The notes under the pieces: model-generated
Databases searched by the model: none
The model's input: the letters and a program-made list of their open reading frames with translations, nothing else
What the model was told of the DNA's origin: nothing
NCBI GenBank assembly: GCA_009781185.1
Contig: WQYP01000030.1
Location: 1-34,459, forward strand
Direction: 5' to 3'
DNA length: 34,459 nt
Origin: Phycisphaerales bacterium
GTDB lineage: Bacteria; Planctomycetota; Phycisphaerae; WQYP01
Shown here: positions 14,725 to 22,831 of the stretch, piece after piece
Layout of the letters: each line of letters opens with the position of its first letter
Numbering within the stretch: the first letter of the stretch is position 1
Program-made: the position numbers and the translations under genes

Positions 14725-15071
14725 TGAATCGCGACGCTTATACTTGGATCGACAGCCACGTCAATCGCATGCTCGACGGCGAAACGATTGCAACCCTCCC
14801 TTTGCCGACCTCACGCTTCTTCGACGAGCCCAAGAGCGGACAATTGATCCGCTTCCGCATCGGCGACATTTACGCTCCGGACTTGGATGACCTCTACAAA
14901 CAGATGACGCCCGGTTTGGAACTCGAAGGACAAATTATCCTCCTCAGTGATGGCGGCAGTTCGCACGACGCTTACGCTCTCGTCGAAGTCCCCGGCATCT
15001 TGCTCCCAATGATTGTTCCCGCCGCCTCTCTCGAAGTGGTGGAAGAACGAATGCCGGCCCTTTGCGACTAG
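14724..15071 (+). CDS. Small protein coupled to HD-GYP, paralogue of 12642-12899
   Basis: The ATG at 14724 overlaps the HD-GYP stop by one base. The product has 115 residues. It is acidic, without membrane segments. A strand-rich core from residue 39 (QLIRFRIGDIYAPDLDDLYK, then QMTPGLELEGQIILLSD and YALVEVPGILLPMIVPAASL) is shared with the protein at 12642. The core gives the impression of a small beta-barrel, but no family was recognised. Translational coupling and duplication suggest it works with HD-GYP signalling, perhaps as a binding partner. That is inference. A copy of the CU-tract/terminator unit follows 36 bp after the stop. Confidence 0.75.
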   Translation: MNRDAYTWIDSHVNRMLDGETIATLPLPTSRFFDEPKSGQLIRFRIGDIYAPDLDDLYKQMTPGLELEGQIILLSDGGSSHDAYALVEVPGILLPMIVPAASLEVVEERMPALCD

Positions 15072-15105
15072 CCGACCGAACGAAGCAGCCGAAAGGCTCC
15101 TCCCA

Positions 15106-15170
15106 TTTTACTTTGCTCTCTCTCCCTCCCCAGGTTGACGCTCCTCACGGCCGCCAACCTGGTTTTATTT
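15106..15170 (+). terminator. CU-tract/terminator unit, copy 5, ending the HD-GYP operon
   Basis: The same pyrimidine tract precedes stem CCAGGTTGACG / CGCCAACCTGG (15130-15162) and TTTTATTTTT. One former G-U pair is now A-U, and one A-U pair is lost. It ends the operon 36 bp after the last stop. Confidence 0.85.
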
Positions 15171-15227
15171 TTGCAACGCGAAACATCGTAATCCGCGCCA
15201 AAAATGGCCGATAAACGTAAAATCGCA

Positions 15228-15277
15228 GACAAAAATAGACAAAAACAGACAAAAAGAGTAAAAAAGAGTAAAAAAAG
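15228..15277. repeat. Decamer tandem repeat in the leader of the glycosyltransferase gene
   Basis: Five consecutive 10-bp units: GACAAAAATA, GACAAAAACA, GACAAAAAGA, GTAAAAAAGA, GTAAAAAAAG. The last unit overlaps the AAAGGA ribosome site of the gene starting at 15285. Unit gain or loss would alter the leader length but not the frame. Confidence 0.85.
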
Positions 15278-15284
15278 GACTTGA

Positions 15285-16598
15285 ATGTCATCTTTTTCTT
15301 CGCCGACCACTGCCGCCGCACGCCGCGTCATTGTAATTCAGGACGGAGCGCGTCTGCATTACGCGATCCCGCTGGCATTTCAGCACGCCGGCATGCTTGA
15401 ACGGATGTATACGACATGGTATTCGCAATCATGGTCGTTCGATCGTGCCTTGGCACACGTCGTCAAGTGGCTCAACAGGCCGTTAGGCCAAAAAATGCTC
15501 GATCGGTACGCCCTTGGATTGGATTATCGTAAAGTCGTGTCATTACGTGGGTTAGTGTGGCAGGAGCGTGCGGCTCGGAAGCGCCTGCCGCCGCAGCAGT
15601 TTTACGAATGGGTCTCCGAGCAGTTCGCTTCGCGTGTGCGGCAACGCGGCTGGGGACGAGCCGACACGCTGTTTGGTTTTATCCGTAACATTCATCCCGA
15701 CTTATGCCGTGTCGCGAAGGAATCAGGCCTGCAGACCCTCGGCGACCAGATGTGCTCGCCCGGCAAAGTCCAACTGGCGGAAGCTCAGTTGCAGCAGGAA
15801 CGGTTTGGGGAGTGGTCGAACATTCCCGTGCAAAAGCCGGAAGATTTTAGCATTCCTTATGAGCAGGCGACGCAGTTTGAGCAGGCAACGTGGAAGCACT
15901 TGGATCATATCACATGTGCGTCGACGTATGTTCGCGATGGCCTGCTTCAACAGGGGATCGAGGCGGAGCGGCTATCGGTGCTGCCGTACCCAATTGATGC
16001 CAGCAAGTTTCAGGTGCGTGATCGCCGGGGACGTGCAGGTGGGGGCGGGCCGATCGTGGTGGGATTCGTGGGAGCGGTAGGCTTGTTAAAAGGGGCGCCG
16101 TATTTCGTGGAGGTGGCTCGTCGCTTGGCAGGACGGAATATCCGGTTCGTGATGGTGGGTGGGTTGGACCTTTCGGAGTCGATACTGCCGGAGATGCGCA
16201 AGCATGTGGAGTTGATCGGTCTTGTTCCGCGGTCGGACGTGCGTCAATGGCTGGAGAAGTTCGACATTTACTTTTTTCCTTCGACTTGCGAGGGATCCGC
16301 GGGCTCGGTGATGGAAGCGATGGCCACCGGATTGCCGATCGTGACGTCGCCGAATTCGGGTTCCATCGTCGAGCATGGCGTGAGCGGTTACGTGCATGCG
16401 TATTCGGACGTGGAGGCTTTTGCCGAGGCGATTGAGCGTCTGGCTGGGAATGCCGACGAGCGGCATGCGATGGGGCAAGCGGGCCGGGCGGCAGCGGAAA
16501 AATGCTCGATCGCGTCGTACAGCGAACAGTGGAAAGGACTCTTGTCTCGGTTAAAATTCTCAGCACCTCCCCCATCCGGGGAGAACGTTCGCCCGTAG
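15285..16598 (+). CDS. Glycosyltransferase family 4 protein (surface polysaccharide)
   Basis: The ATG at 15285 follows AAAGGACTTGA. The product has 437 residues and a GT-B layout. The N-terminal half is helical and acceptor-side (RVIVIQDGARLHYAIPLAF). The C-terminal half starts near VGFVGAVGLLKGAPYFVEVA and has FPSTCEGSAGSVMEAMATGLPIVTSP, the E-x7-E nucleotide-sugar motif. It would transfer a sugar from a nucleotide donor onto a lipid-linked or polymer acceptor at the cytoplasmic face. Donor and acceptor are not readable. It is first in a plus-strand block with a DUF3592-like protein, a polymerase and a second glycosyltransferase. Its leader carries a 10-bp tandem repeat over the ribosome site. 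Confidence 0.9.
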   Translation: MSSFSSPTTAAARRVIVIQDGARLHYAIPLAFQHAGMLERMYTTWYSQSWSFDRALAHVVKWLNRPLGQKMLDRYALGLDYRKVVSLRGLVWQERAARKRLPPQQFYEWVSEQFASRVRQRGWGRADTLFGFIRNIHPDLCRVAKESGLQTLGDQMCSPGKVQLAEAQLQQERFGEWSNIPVQKPEDFSIPYEQATQFEQATWKHLDHITCASTYVRDGLLQQGIEAERLSVLPYPIDASKFQVRDRRGRAGGGGPIVVGFVGAVGLLKGAPYFVEVARRLAGRNIRFVMVGGLDLSESILPEMRKHVELIGLVPRSDVRQWLEKFDIYFFPSTCEGSAGSVMEAMATGLPIVTSPNSGSIVEHGVSGYVHAYSDVEAFAEAIERLAGNADERHAMGQAGRAAAEKCSIASYSEQWKGLLSRLKFSAPPPSGENVRP

Positions 16599-16627
16599 AG
16601 TAATGGGCAAGCGCGATATTTCCGATA

Positions 16628-17170
16628 ATGAATAAGCTGGCGGAACTCCGCCGGTTTAGTATTTTTGTATGTTTGTTTGAAATAGACAGGAAGCGTCGTC
16701 TGAAAAGATTCTTTACTTTTTCCACGGTGGTCTGGCTTTTGGCCATTGCTGCCGTGTTTTTTCTGATCGCGGTGCCTCCTCTGCAGGATGCATGGGCCTA
16801 TCTTTTCTGGAAACCGGTACCCTGCAAGGTGACGATAGAGGAGGGCAAGTTTCGCAAGTTTCTTTATAATTATGGCAATTGCAGTTTCAATTCCATCCGC
16901 GAGGATTTTTGGGTCCGAAACAAGGTCGCTTCCTGGGAAGCACGTAAGGTTGTCGGCACAGAAGAAAACTTCGATCAAACCTGTTACATCTCGCCGGGCA
17001 ATCCTTATTCTGCGGTTCTGAATCTCACAGCGCATAAGCAATGGTGGGGATGGGATCGCGGCGGAGGTTCGCTTTTTCTCTCCGGATTTGTTATTTGTGT
17101 AGCAACGGCGTTGGCGTTAGTCTCCCACATTCGTCGAAAAGCCGTAAGTGTTGTGGTCCAGGTTCCTTAA
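16628..17170 (+). CDS. DUF3592-like two-helix membrane protein
   Basis: The product has 180 residues. Helix 1 is about 35-55 (FSTVVWLLAIAAVFFLIAV) and helix 2 about 146-166 (LFLSGFVICVATALALVSHI). Between them lies an extracytoplasmic beta domain with CKVTIEEGKF and CYISPGNPYSAVL; the second phrase matches the (C/Y)-x-NPxNPxxAVL signature of DUF3592. The family has no assigned biochemistry. It is packed between the glycosyltransferase and the polymerase genes (29 and 13 bp gaps), so a role in the polysaccharide block is plausible but unproven. Confidence 0.65.
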   Translation: MNKLAELRRFSIFVCLFEIDRKRRLKRFFTFSTVVWLLAIAAVFFLIAVPPLQDAWAYLFWKPVPCKVTIEEGKFRKFLYNYGNCSFNSIREDFWVRNKVASWEARKVVGTEENFDQTCYISPGNPYSAVLNLTAHKQWWGWDRGGGSLFLSGFVICVATALALVSHIRRKAVSVVVQVP

Positions 17171-17183
17171 GTTGGGTTTTCTC

Positions 17184-18488
17184 ATGGATTTAGCAGTCCT
17201 GAATGCCGGACTCTTTCTGCTGGTCATTGCGTCGCTGGCTCCCGCCGCGTTGTACGTGATCGGGAAGATCAAAGACCCGTTCCATCCACTGCTGTTCGTC
17301 GGCACATTGTCCTATTTTATCGCGGCGCATCGGCTCGTTGTGAACCAGAAGACCCATTTCCTATTGCTACCGGAAGATGCTTATGCGGCGTATGTGTGGG
17401 TTGCATTGTTGGCGGTGCTGGGGGTCTACTGGGGGTGGAGGCTGGGACGATCTCGTGTCGTGAAGCAGTATTCGCTGTCGTATTGGCAATCGGAATTTCA
17501 GATAAGCTATTTGCTTCTGGCAGCGATGACCTGCACCATGATCGGGATTGTCATTTGTTTCCTCATACGCAGCGACCAAATCGTGATAGCGTCGGCGACT
17601 CATGGAATGGGGTATGTGGCAGACCTGAAGTTGTTATGGATTACAGGGGCAATTCTGTGGGTCCAGATTTTCATTTTGTGCCCACAATATCGTTCGATTG
17701 CGAGTTTGATGTTCTTCGCCTCGCTTATTCCTCCAATCGAGCGTTTTCTGTCCTACGGGCAACGCGGCGATACTTTTCGTGTTGCTGTGATCCTGGAATT
17801 GTTTTACTTGATGCGAGCCAAGCGGCCGAGCAAGGCGGTGTTTATCACAGCGGCGGTTATTCTGGGGCTGGTCCTTGGCACACTGGAAAGGACCCGCGCT
17901 ATTGTTAACTCGGGTGACGCCAAAAATCGATTTGAAGCGATCTCCAAAGTGATTCCGTCCTTTTTCGCGCAAGCGGATACAATCCCTGATACAGGCGGTG
18001 AAGACGTTTTCGGTGCAGCGGCGATGCGAACCGTGCAAGACACCGGTACCTATGGATATGGCCGCAGTCTGACGATCGGGTTGGTGGGACGATTCCTTCC
18101 CCGTAAGTTTTTTCCCGACAAGGACGCATGGACTACATTTCATGGTGGTTATGATGCTACAATGATTCAGAGCGCCACTGGGCTAACGATTTCCGGTGGC
18201 GCCGCGTGTTCGGGATTTGCTGAAAGCTTTCTTGAACTCAGTTGGTTCAGCCCGATCATCTGGGTTGGCATTGGTTACCTCTACCGCAAGTTGTGGGATC
18301 GGGCGCTCGCAGGCGATCTGCGATTCCAAGGCTTCATGGTTGGATTTTCCATTGCGATTTTGTACGGCATCTCGCAGGCACTGATAGTGGCCGAAGTCAA
18401 CATCATCTACGTGCTGCTTCCCCTGTTTCTCATTTACCGCGTGGCGCATACCCGTTCCGAAGTACACTTGCTGCCCGCCCCAGCCTGA
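17184..18488 (+). CDS. Wzy-like oligosaccharide repeat-unit polymerase
   Basis: The ATG at 17184 gives 434 residues; a GTG at 17148 would overlap the previous gene. The protein is very hydrophobic, with about ten helices (for example LAVLNAGLFLLVIASLAPAAL and GIGYLYRKLW near the end). A large periplasmic loop contains YGYGRSLTIGLVGRFLPRKF and FPDKDAWTTFHGGYDATM, the pattern seen in O-antigen/exopolysaccharide polymerases where a proline-rich PRxxWPxK-like segment follows a Tyr/Gly-rich stretch. Its place between two glycosyltransferases supports the call. Linkage and substrate are unknown. An O-antigen ligase is the alternative. Confidence 0.75.
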   Translation: MDLAVLNAGLFLLVIASLAPAALYVIGKIKDPFHPLLFVGTLSYFIAAHRLVVNQKTHFLLLPEDAYAAYVWVALLAVLGVYWGWRLGRSRVVKQYSLSYWQSEFQISYLLLAAMTCTMIGIVICFLIRSDQIVIASATHGMGYVADLKLLWITGAILWVQIFILCPQYRSIASLMFFASLIPPIERFLSYGQRGDTFRVAVILELFYLMRAKRPSKAVFITAAVILGLVLGTLERTRAIVNSGDAKNRFEAISKVIPSFFAQADTIPDTGGEDVFGAAAMRTVQDTGTYGYGRSLTIGLVGRFLPRKFFPDKDAWTTFHGGYDATMIQSATGLTISGGAACSGFAESFLELSWFSPIIWVGIGYLYRKLWDRALAGDLRFQGFMVGFSIAILYGISQALIVAEVNIIYVLLPLFLIYRVAHTRSEVHLLPAPA

Positions 18489-18507
18489 TTCCGGAGCTGT
18501 TTCATCC

Positions 18508-19746
18508 ATGACCTGTCAGTTCTCAGCCGCTGCTTCTGCCGCCTCCGCTTGCTCAGCAAACGGGCGGCGAGCTGCGTTCATCGTTTATCCGCATTCCGGC
18601 GGTACTTTCACCGTCTTTACCGCGATGCGACAAGCTTTGGCGCTCCTGGGAATCACGCTGGAATGGGTCCACGTCTCTTGCGATCCCAACCTGATCGCCA
18701 CCCATGGTTTGGGCGTGAGAGTCTTGGATCAGGGACGTTTGATTCTCACGCGGGAATCCGATCCGATGCAGCGTTGCCGCCTGCTGGTCTCCACGATCGC
18801 CAACAGCGGTTACGACATCGTTTTCGTCAACGCGACTGCTGACCTCGTTGAATTATCCGTGGCGGCCTATTTGCCGTCGTCGATCCGGCGGGTGGTGATC
18901 ACCCATAACATCACACTGAGCACCTATGCGGCAGCCAAGGTGATGGCACCCTTTGCCAATCTCTGCGTTGGGGTTTCGCCTCGAATTGAACGGAAATTAA
19001 GGCGGTTACTTCCCCATTCTCGCGTGGCGTGTATTCCCAACATGATGGATTTTTCGGCGTATGATCGCATCAAGCCTGCGCAATGCGGGAAAGGGTTTCA
19101 GTTGCTTTCCCTGGGTCGCATCAAGGATATCGACAAGGGCGTATTCTGGCTACCCAGGATCATGGAGAGACTCGCCGATTTGCCGGTGCATCTGACGATT
19201 GCCGGGGGCGGTTCTGACTTGGAGAAACTCAAGAGGTTGTGCGCTCCGCTTGGTGATCGCGTTACTTTTACTGGGACGATTGCACAGCCGGAGGTTCCGG
19301 CTTTCATAGCAAAACACGATGCCTTGATCCTGCCCTCGCGATTCGAAGGTTTCGGCTATACATTGATTGAGGCAATGGCGGCCGGATGCGTTCCCGTGGC
19401 GTCGCGCATCAGCGGCGTGACGAGCTATGTTGTCAGTCACGAACGAACGGGATTGCTATTTCCGATCGGGAATATTGCCAAAGCGGCAGACGCCATACGG
19501 CGATTGATCATGGATCCCGCCCTCCGCCAGCGCCTTGCAGACGCCGGCCGCCAGGATGCCAGAGCCCGCTTTTCCATCAGCACCATGACGGAAGCGTACC
19601 GGTTGCTGCTCGCCACGTTAGATCAATGGCAGCCCCTTGCCCCGCGAGATGTGAATTCGTTGAAACTACTCTCCGTCGGCGGACGCTGGCGAAAGTTCGT
19701 GCCGCTCCGGCTCAAAAACTTTTTGCGGGAAAAGCTGATTAAATAA
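18508..19746 (+). CDS. Glycosyltransferase family 4 protein
   Basis: The product has 412 residues with a GT-B fold. The N-terminal domain opens with AAFIVYPHSGGTFTVFTAM, an acceptor-side glycine loop. The C-terminal domain begins at FQLLSLGRIKDIDKGVFWLP, has TIAGGGSDLEKL, and the donor motif LPSRFEGFGYTLIEAMAAGCVPVAS with the E-x7-E pair. It starts 19 bp after the polymerase gene. The gene ends 61 bp from the convergent acyltransferase gene, with no clear terminator between. It probably builds the same polymer as the other genes of the block. Sugar specificity is unknown. Confidence 0.9.
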   Translation: MTCQFSAAASAASACSANGRRAAFIVYPHSGGTFTVFTAMRQALALLGITLEWVHVSCDPNLIATHGLGVRVLDQGRLILTRESDPMQRCRLLVSTIANSGYDIVFVNATADLVELSVAAYLPSSIRRVVITHNITLSTYAAAKVMAPFANLCVGVSPRIERKLRRLLPHSRVACIPNMMDFSAYDRIKPAQCGKGFQLLSLGRIKDIDKGVFWLPRIMERLADLPVHLTIAGGGSDLEKLKRLCAPLGDRVTFTGTIAQPEVPAFIAKHDALILPSRFEGFGYTLIEAMAAGCVPVASRISGVTSYVVSHERTGLLFPIGNIAKAADAIRRLIMDPALRQRLADAGRQDARARFSISTMTEAYRLLLATLDQWQPLAPRDVNSLKLLSVGGRWRKFVPLRLKNFLREKLIK

Positions 19747-19807
19747 GCCATAGCTCTTTCAAGCAGAATTCCGATACACTGTCCCCGGTTGGCTTCCCCG
19801 CTCACAT

Positions 19808-21076
19808 CTATCTCCCAATCTTCTCCTTCACCAGTACCGGCTCCACTGATGCCACCGCCGTCGGCGGCACCTTCTTAGTCATAAGGAACCCCTTCGGTGG
19901 CATAAGTGTCCACCGTTCCACCACATGGAAGAACAGGTACGCAATCCCAATCGCGCACAAGCAGCCCAGCAACGGTGGCAACATGCTGTGCGACTGCCCT
20001 CCCCACCACACGGTAAACGCTACCAGGATCGGCCGATGCACCGCATACAGTGAAAAGCTGAACATCCCCACAAACGCCAGCATCCGCCCCACCATCGAAC
20101 TCCAAATTCGGCTCATTTCCGGACGAAGTGCCAGCCACAATCCCCCACCTATCGCCACAGCCATCAACACTTCTCCCACCGCCATCAGTGGTAGACGGCC
20201 TTGCTCCGCCCCATGCCCCACCTGCGCGCCCAATTCTTTCGCCACCACGGAAAGTCCCGCTCCGACCGCTGCGCACATTCCGTAAATTGCCCACTGTGCC
20301 CATTGCGGCATCCGAATCGGTTTTGCCCGCCCAAACTGTATTTCCGCGATATACGCCCCTATGCACCACGTGAACCAATATATCATGAAATGCAGGAACG
20401 CCAGTGTCTGTCTCACCGCCGCGTGGTTTCCTCCCGCATAGCCCACGCCCATGTGCAGGATCGCCGCAGCCAACGTCATTTTCAACATCATCGCCGGCCC
20501 ATATCGCCGTGTTACCCACAACACGATCGGATAAACAACATACAGGTGAATCTCAATCGACAGTGACCAGAAAACGTCTACGTATGGCGGCACAAGAATA
20601 TCCTGCATCGTTAAGAGATTCATCCCCAGCACGTACCAACTATGCTTCTCATGGTCCGTCGGCATTGGATAGCCAAGACTCACGAGCCACGGTATAAGCG
20701 CGTACAGAATCAGCCCACTGAACGCCAGTGCCGCGACGTAAGTCGGGTAGATGCGGAAAAACCGCCGAAATGCGTAATGCCCCAGATTGAGCCGTACATC
20801 CTCTCCGGCCGCCAGCGCCTTCGCCTGGTTTCGATGGATGCAATACCCGCTGAGTACGAAGAGCAGTTGGACTCCCAAAAAACCCATGCGGAATGGCGAC
20901 ATTAACCACGCCAGCCAAAGATCCGGGTTCCACCAGTTGGGGTGTTCCTTCAAAAACGCCGTCATCCCAACCCATGTAATCGTTCGAGTGTGTTGTAGCA
21001 GCACTATCCCCGCAGCGAGCCCTCGAAGCGCATCAATGACTCGCAATCTATTTGTATCTTTGGTCATGCTCGGCAT
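19808..21076 (-). CDS. Acyltransferase family 3 (OafA/YrhL-like) membrane protein
   Basis: The product has 422 residues with about ten membrane helices. The N-terminus shows the family signature RVIDALRGLAAGIVLLQHT with the catalytic H29, followed by LGVQLLFVLSGYCIHRN (FFVLSGF equivalent) and RRFFRIYPTYVAALA. Such proteins add acetyl or similar groups to sugars of O-antigen or exopolysaccharide at the membrane. A start at the next ATG (21067) is also possible. It lies at the end of the minus-strand sugar cassette, 174 bp after the reductase gene, and converges with the glycosyltransferase. The substrate is inferred only from context. Confidence 0.93.
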   Translation of the reverse strand: MPSMTKDTNRLRVIDALRGLAAGIVLLQHTRTITWVGMTAFLKEHPNWWNPDLWLAWLMSPFRMGFLGVQLLFVLSGYCIHRNQAKALAAGEDVRLNLGHYAFRRFFRIYPTYVAALAFSGLILYALIPWLVSLGYPMPTDHEKHSWYVLGMNLLTMQDILVPPYVDVFWSLSIEIHLYVVYPIVLWVTRRYGPAMMLKMTLAAAILHMGVGYAGGNHAAVRQTLAFLHFMIYWFTWCIGAYIAEIQFGRAKPIRMPQWAQWAIYGMCAAVGAGLSVVAKELGAQVGHGAEQGRLPLMAVGEVLMAVAIGGGLWLALRPEMSRIWSSMVGRMLAFVGMFSFSLYAVHRPILVAFTVWWGGQSHSMLPPLLGCLCAIGIAYLFFHVVERWTLMPPKGFLMTKKVPPTAVASVEPVLVKEKIGR

Positions 21077-21250
21077 CTCTATGTAAAATCATCTGCGATG
21101 GTATCACAAAAGTAAACTTTGGCTCAAGGGAAGCTGCCTTGTCCGTCGTCATCGCTTTGTATTTTGGCGTATGGGCATCACATGTTCGATCCGTCGCAGT
21201 GCGGTTTGAATTGTGCTGCGCATCATAACCCAGGCAACGCTCAGAGCTCT

Positions 21251-22180
21251 TCAGGCGATTCCTTCCATGTGACGAATACCCTCTTCGATATCAACACGGG
21301 GGCGCCAGCCAGGCAGAGGCACTCCGCGATTCCAAGGCTGCATCATTTCTCGCGGACGCTCAGAACGTACGCCCCAATGGACGTGGACTCGTTGCCCTGT
21401 GATTTTTTGCCACAGTGCCACGAGCTCTTTCAACGGCAAAGGTCTTCCGGACGAAACGGCGAAGGTCTCCATGGTGGTGGGGGAGGCACGCCCGGGCTGT
21501 TGAATATGCAAGGTCGCGGCGATAAAGGCTTCTATGACATCGTCCATGTAGACAAGGTCGATGAGTTGGTCGCCGGTGGACATGGCCAGGGGTTTGTTTG
21601 TGTGGGCGGCGTTGCGGAGCGCGGAGAAGAGTTTTGGGCGGGGATCGGATGGGCCGTAAGTGTCGAAAAGTTCGAAATTGATGACACGAAAGGAGGTAGT
21701 GGGGGGGGCGGATTCGCTGTAGAAACGCAGGAGATCGACACAGGCCTGCTTGGTGGCGGCGTAGAGATTGACCGGATTGTAGTCGGCGTTTTGATAATGC
21801 TGCCAGGCGGTGGAGGTATTGATGAGATAGGGGACGCGATGGGCGGCCATGGCTTCGGCGAGTTGAGCTGGAAATTCAATGTTGCTGCGGATCAGGCGGG
21901 AAATGTCCGACGGTGTGTGTTGAGGCAAAAACAATGAGGCAAGATGGAACACTATCTCGGGGGCGGCGCGTTCGACGATCGACATCATGTTGTTCATCGT
22001 TCCGTCGTGAACGTGGATTTGCCGTTTGTTGAGCAGTTCAATCAGGTCGTGGTGTTGTGATTCCGCGCGGACAATGCAATGCACTTCCCATCCCAGCGTG
22101 TGGAGTCGCTTGACCAAGTGCCTACCAAGGAAGCCTGTGGCTCCGGTGACGATCGCTTTTTTTCGAGATGGCTGACTCAT
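21251..22180 (-). CDS. NAD(P)-dependent extended SDR, probable CDP-3,6-dideoxyhexulose reductase
   Basis: The ATG at 22180 overlaps the stop of the epimerase gene by four bases (ATGA), so the longer frame upstream is rejected. The product has 309 residues. The Rossmann loop GATGFLG is at 13-19 and the catalytic Y140/K144 pair in NLYAATKQA. Other motifs are TSTAWQ and DQLIDLVYMDDV. By position and type it resembles Abe, Prt or AscF, which reduce the 4-keto group of the CDP-dideoxy sugar and so decide which 3,6-dideoxyhexose is made. The exact product is not readable. A run of eight C (21701-21708 as G) sits in the SAPPTTS loop. Confidence 0.88.
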   Translation of the reverse strand: MSQPSRKKAIVTGATGFLGRHLVKRLHTLGWEVHCIVRAESQHHDLIELLNKRQIHVHDGTMNNMMSIVERAAPEIVFHLASLFLPQHTPSDISRLIRSNIEFPAQLAEAMAAHRVPYLINTSTAWQHYQNADYNPVNLYAATKQACVDLLRFYSESAPPTTSFRVINFELFDTYGPSDPRPKLFSALRNAAHTNKPLAMSTGDQLIDLVYMDDVIEAFIAATLHIQQPGRASPTTMETFAVSSGRPLPLKELVALWQKITGQRVHVHWGVRSERPREMMQPWNRGVPLPGWRPRVDIEEGIRHMEGIA

Positions 22181-22734
22181 CTTGCAGGTCCGAAAACGAA
22201 GGGGCTCTTGAAGTCGGCCAGTCCGATGAATGTCGTATCGCGCGGCGAGACGATCGGCTTTTCCGTCGGCCAAGGGATTCCGACGCTGTCCCAGCGGATT
22301 CCCGAATCGTGCGTCGGCGAATGCGTCGTGGTTGTGCCGTATAACAGCGTCGCCGCGGCAGAGAGCGTGAAGAATCCGTGCGCCATCCCGCTGGGGATGT
22401 AGATCATGTTGCCCTTGGCGGCATCCAGTTCCAGCATCATATACTTGCCATACGTAGGTGGGCCCTTCCGCAGATCGACGACGGCGTCAAGAACCTTGCC
22501 CGAAATGCACGTGACCAACTTGGCGTGATCTCGCGGCGGTAACTGGAAATGCAATCCGCGAAGCACTTTTTGCCTCGAAACTGAGTAAAACTGCTCCGCA
22601 AATGCCCCGGCCAGTCCCCATTTTTCGAAGATTTCCTTGTGAAACGTTTTCACGAAAGTGCCGCGATCGTCCACGACAATCTGTGGGCGGATTTCGTAGC
22701 AGCCGGGAAGAGATGTGGGAATCAGGTCCATCAT
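22177..22734 (-). CDS. RmlC-like sugar epimerase (dTDP-4-dehydrorhamnose 3,5-epimerase family)
   Basis: The product has 185 residues and spans a cupin fold. The catalytic-base region RGLHFQLPP (H62), VVDLRKGPPTYGKY, and PSGMAHGFFTLS are clear. The usual catalytic tyrosine of RmlC, in the YxPxxE segment, is replaced by H138 (TTTTHSPTHDSGIRW). This suggests a partial activity such as 5-epimerisation only, or a CDP-linked substrate, as in the ascarylose-type branch. It lies between the rfbH gene and the reductase gene, overlapping the latter by four bases. I infer that it epimerises the CDP-4-keto sugar. Confidence 0.88.
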   Translation of the reverse strand: MMDLIPTSLPGCYEIRPQIVVDDRGTFVKTFHKEIFEKWGLAGAFAEQFYSVSRQKVLRGLHFQLPPRDHAKLVTCISGKVLDAVVDLRKGPPTYGKYMMLELDAAKGNMIYIPSGMAHGFFTLSAAATLLYGTTTTHSPTHDSGIRWDSVGIPWPTEKPIVSPRDTTFIGLADFKSPFVFGPAR

Positions 22735-22777
22735 TTGAAATTTATCCCAAAAGGGCGATTGGGGGAAATTTTCCGCC

Positions 22778-22830
22778 GGAGTTCACGCTTCAGCGTGTTT
22801 TGTAGAAGAACACGCTGAAGCGTGAACTCC
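22778..22830. repeat. Perfect 22-bp inverted repeat between the rfbH and epimerase genes
   Basis: GGAGTTCACGCTTCAGCGTG plus TT (22778-22799) is matched exactly by its reverse complement at 22809-22830, with a 9-base loop. Each arm contains the smaller palindrome CACGCTTCAGCGTG. It starts one base after the rfbH stop. There is no T-run on the minus-strand side, so it is more likely a dispersed palindrome or mRNA stabiliser than a terminator. Confidence 0.9.
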
Positions 22831-22831
22831 G

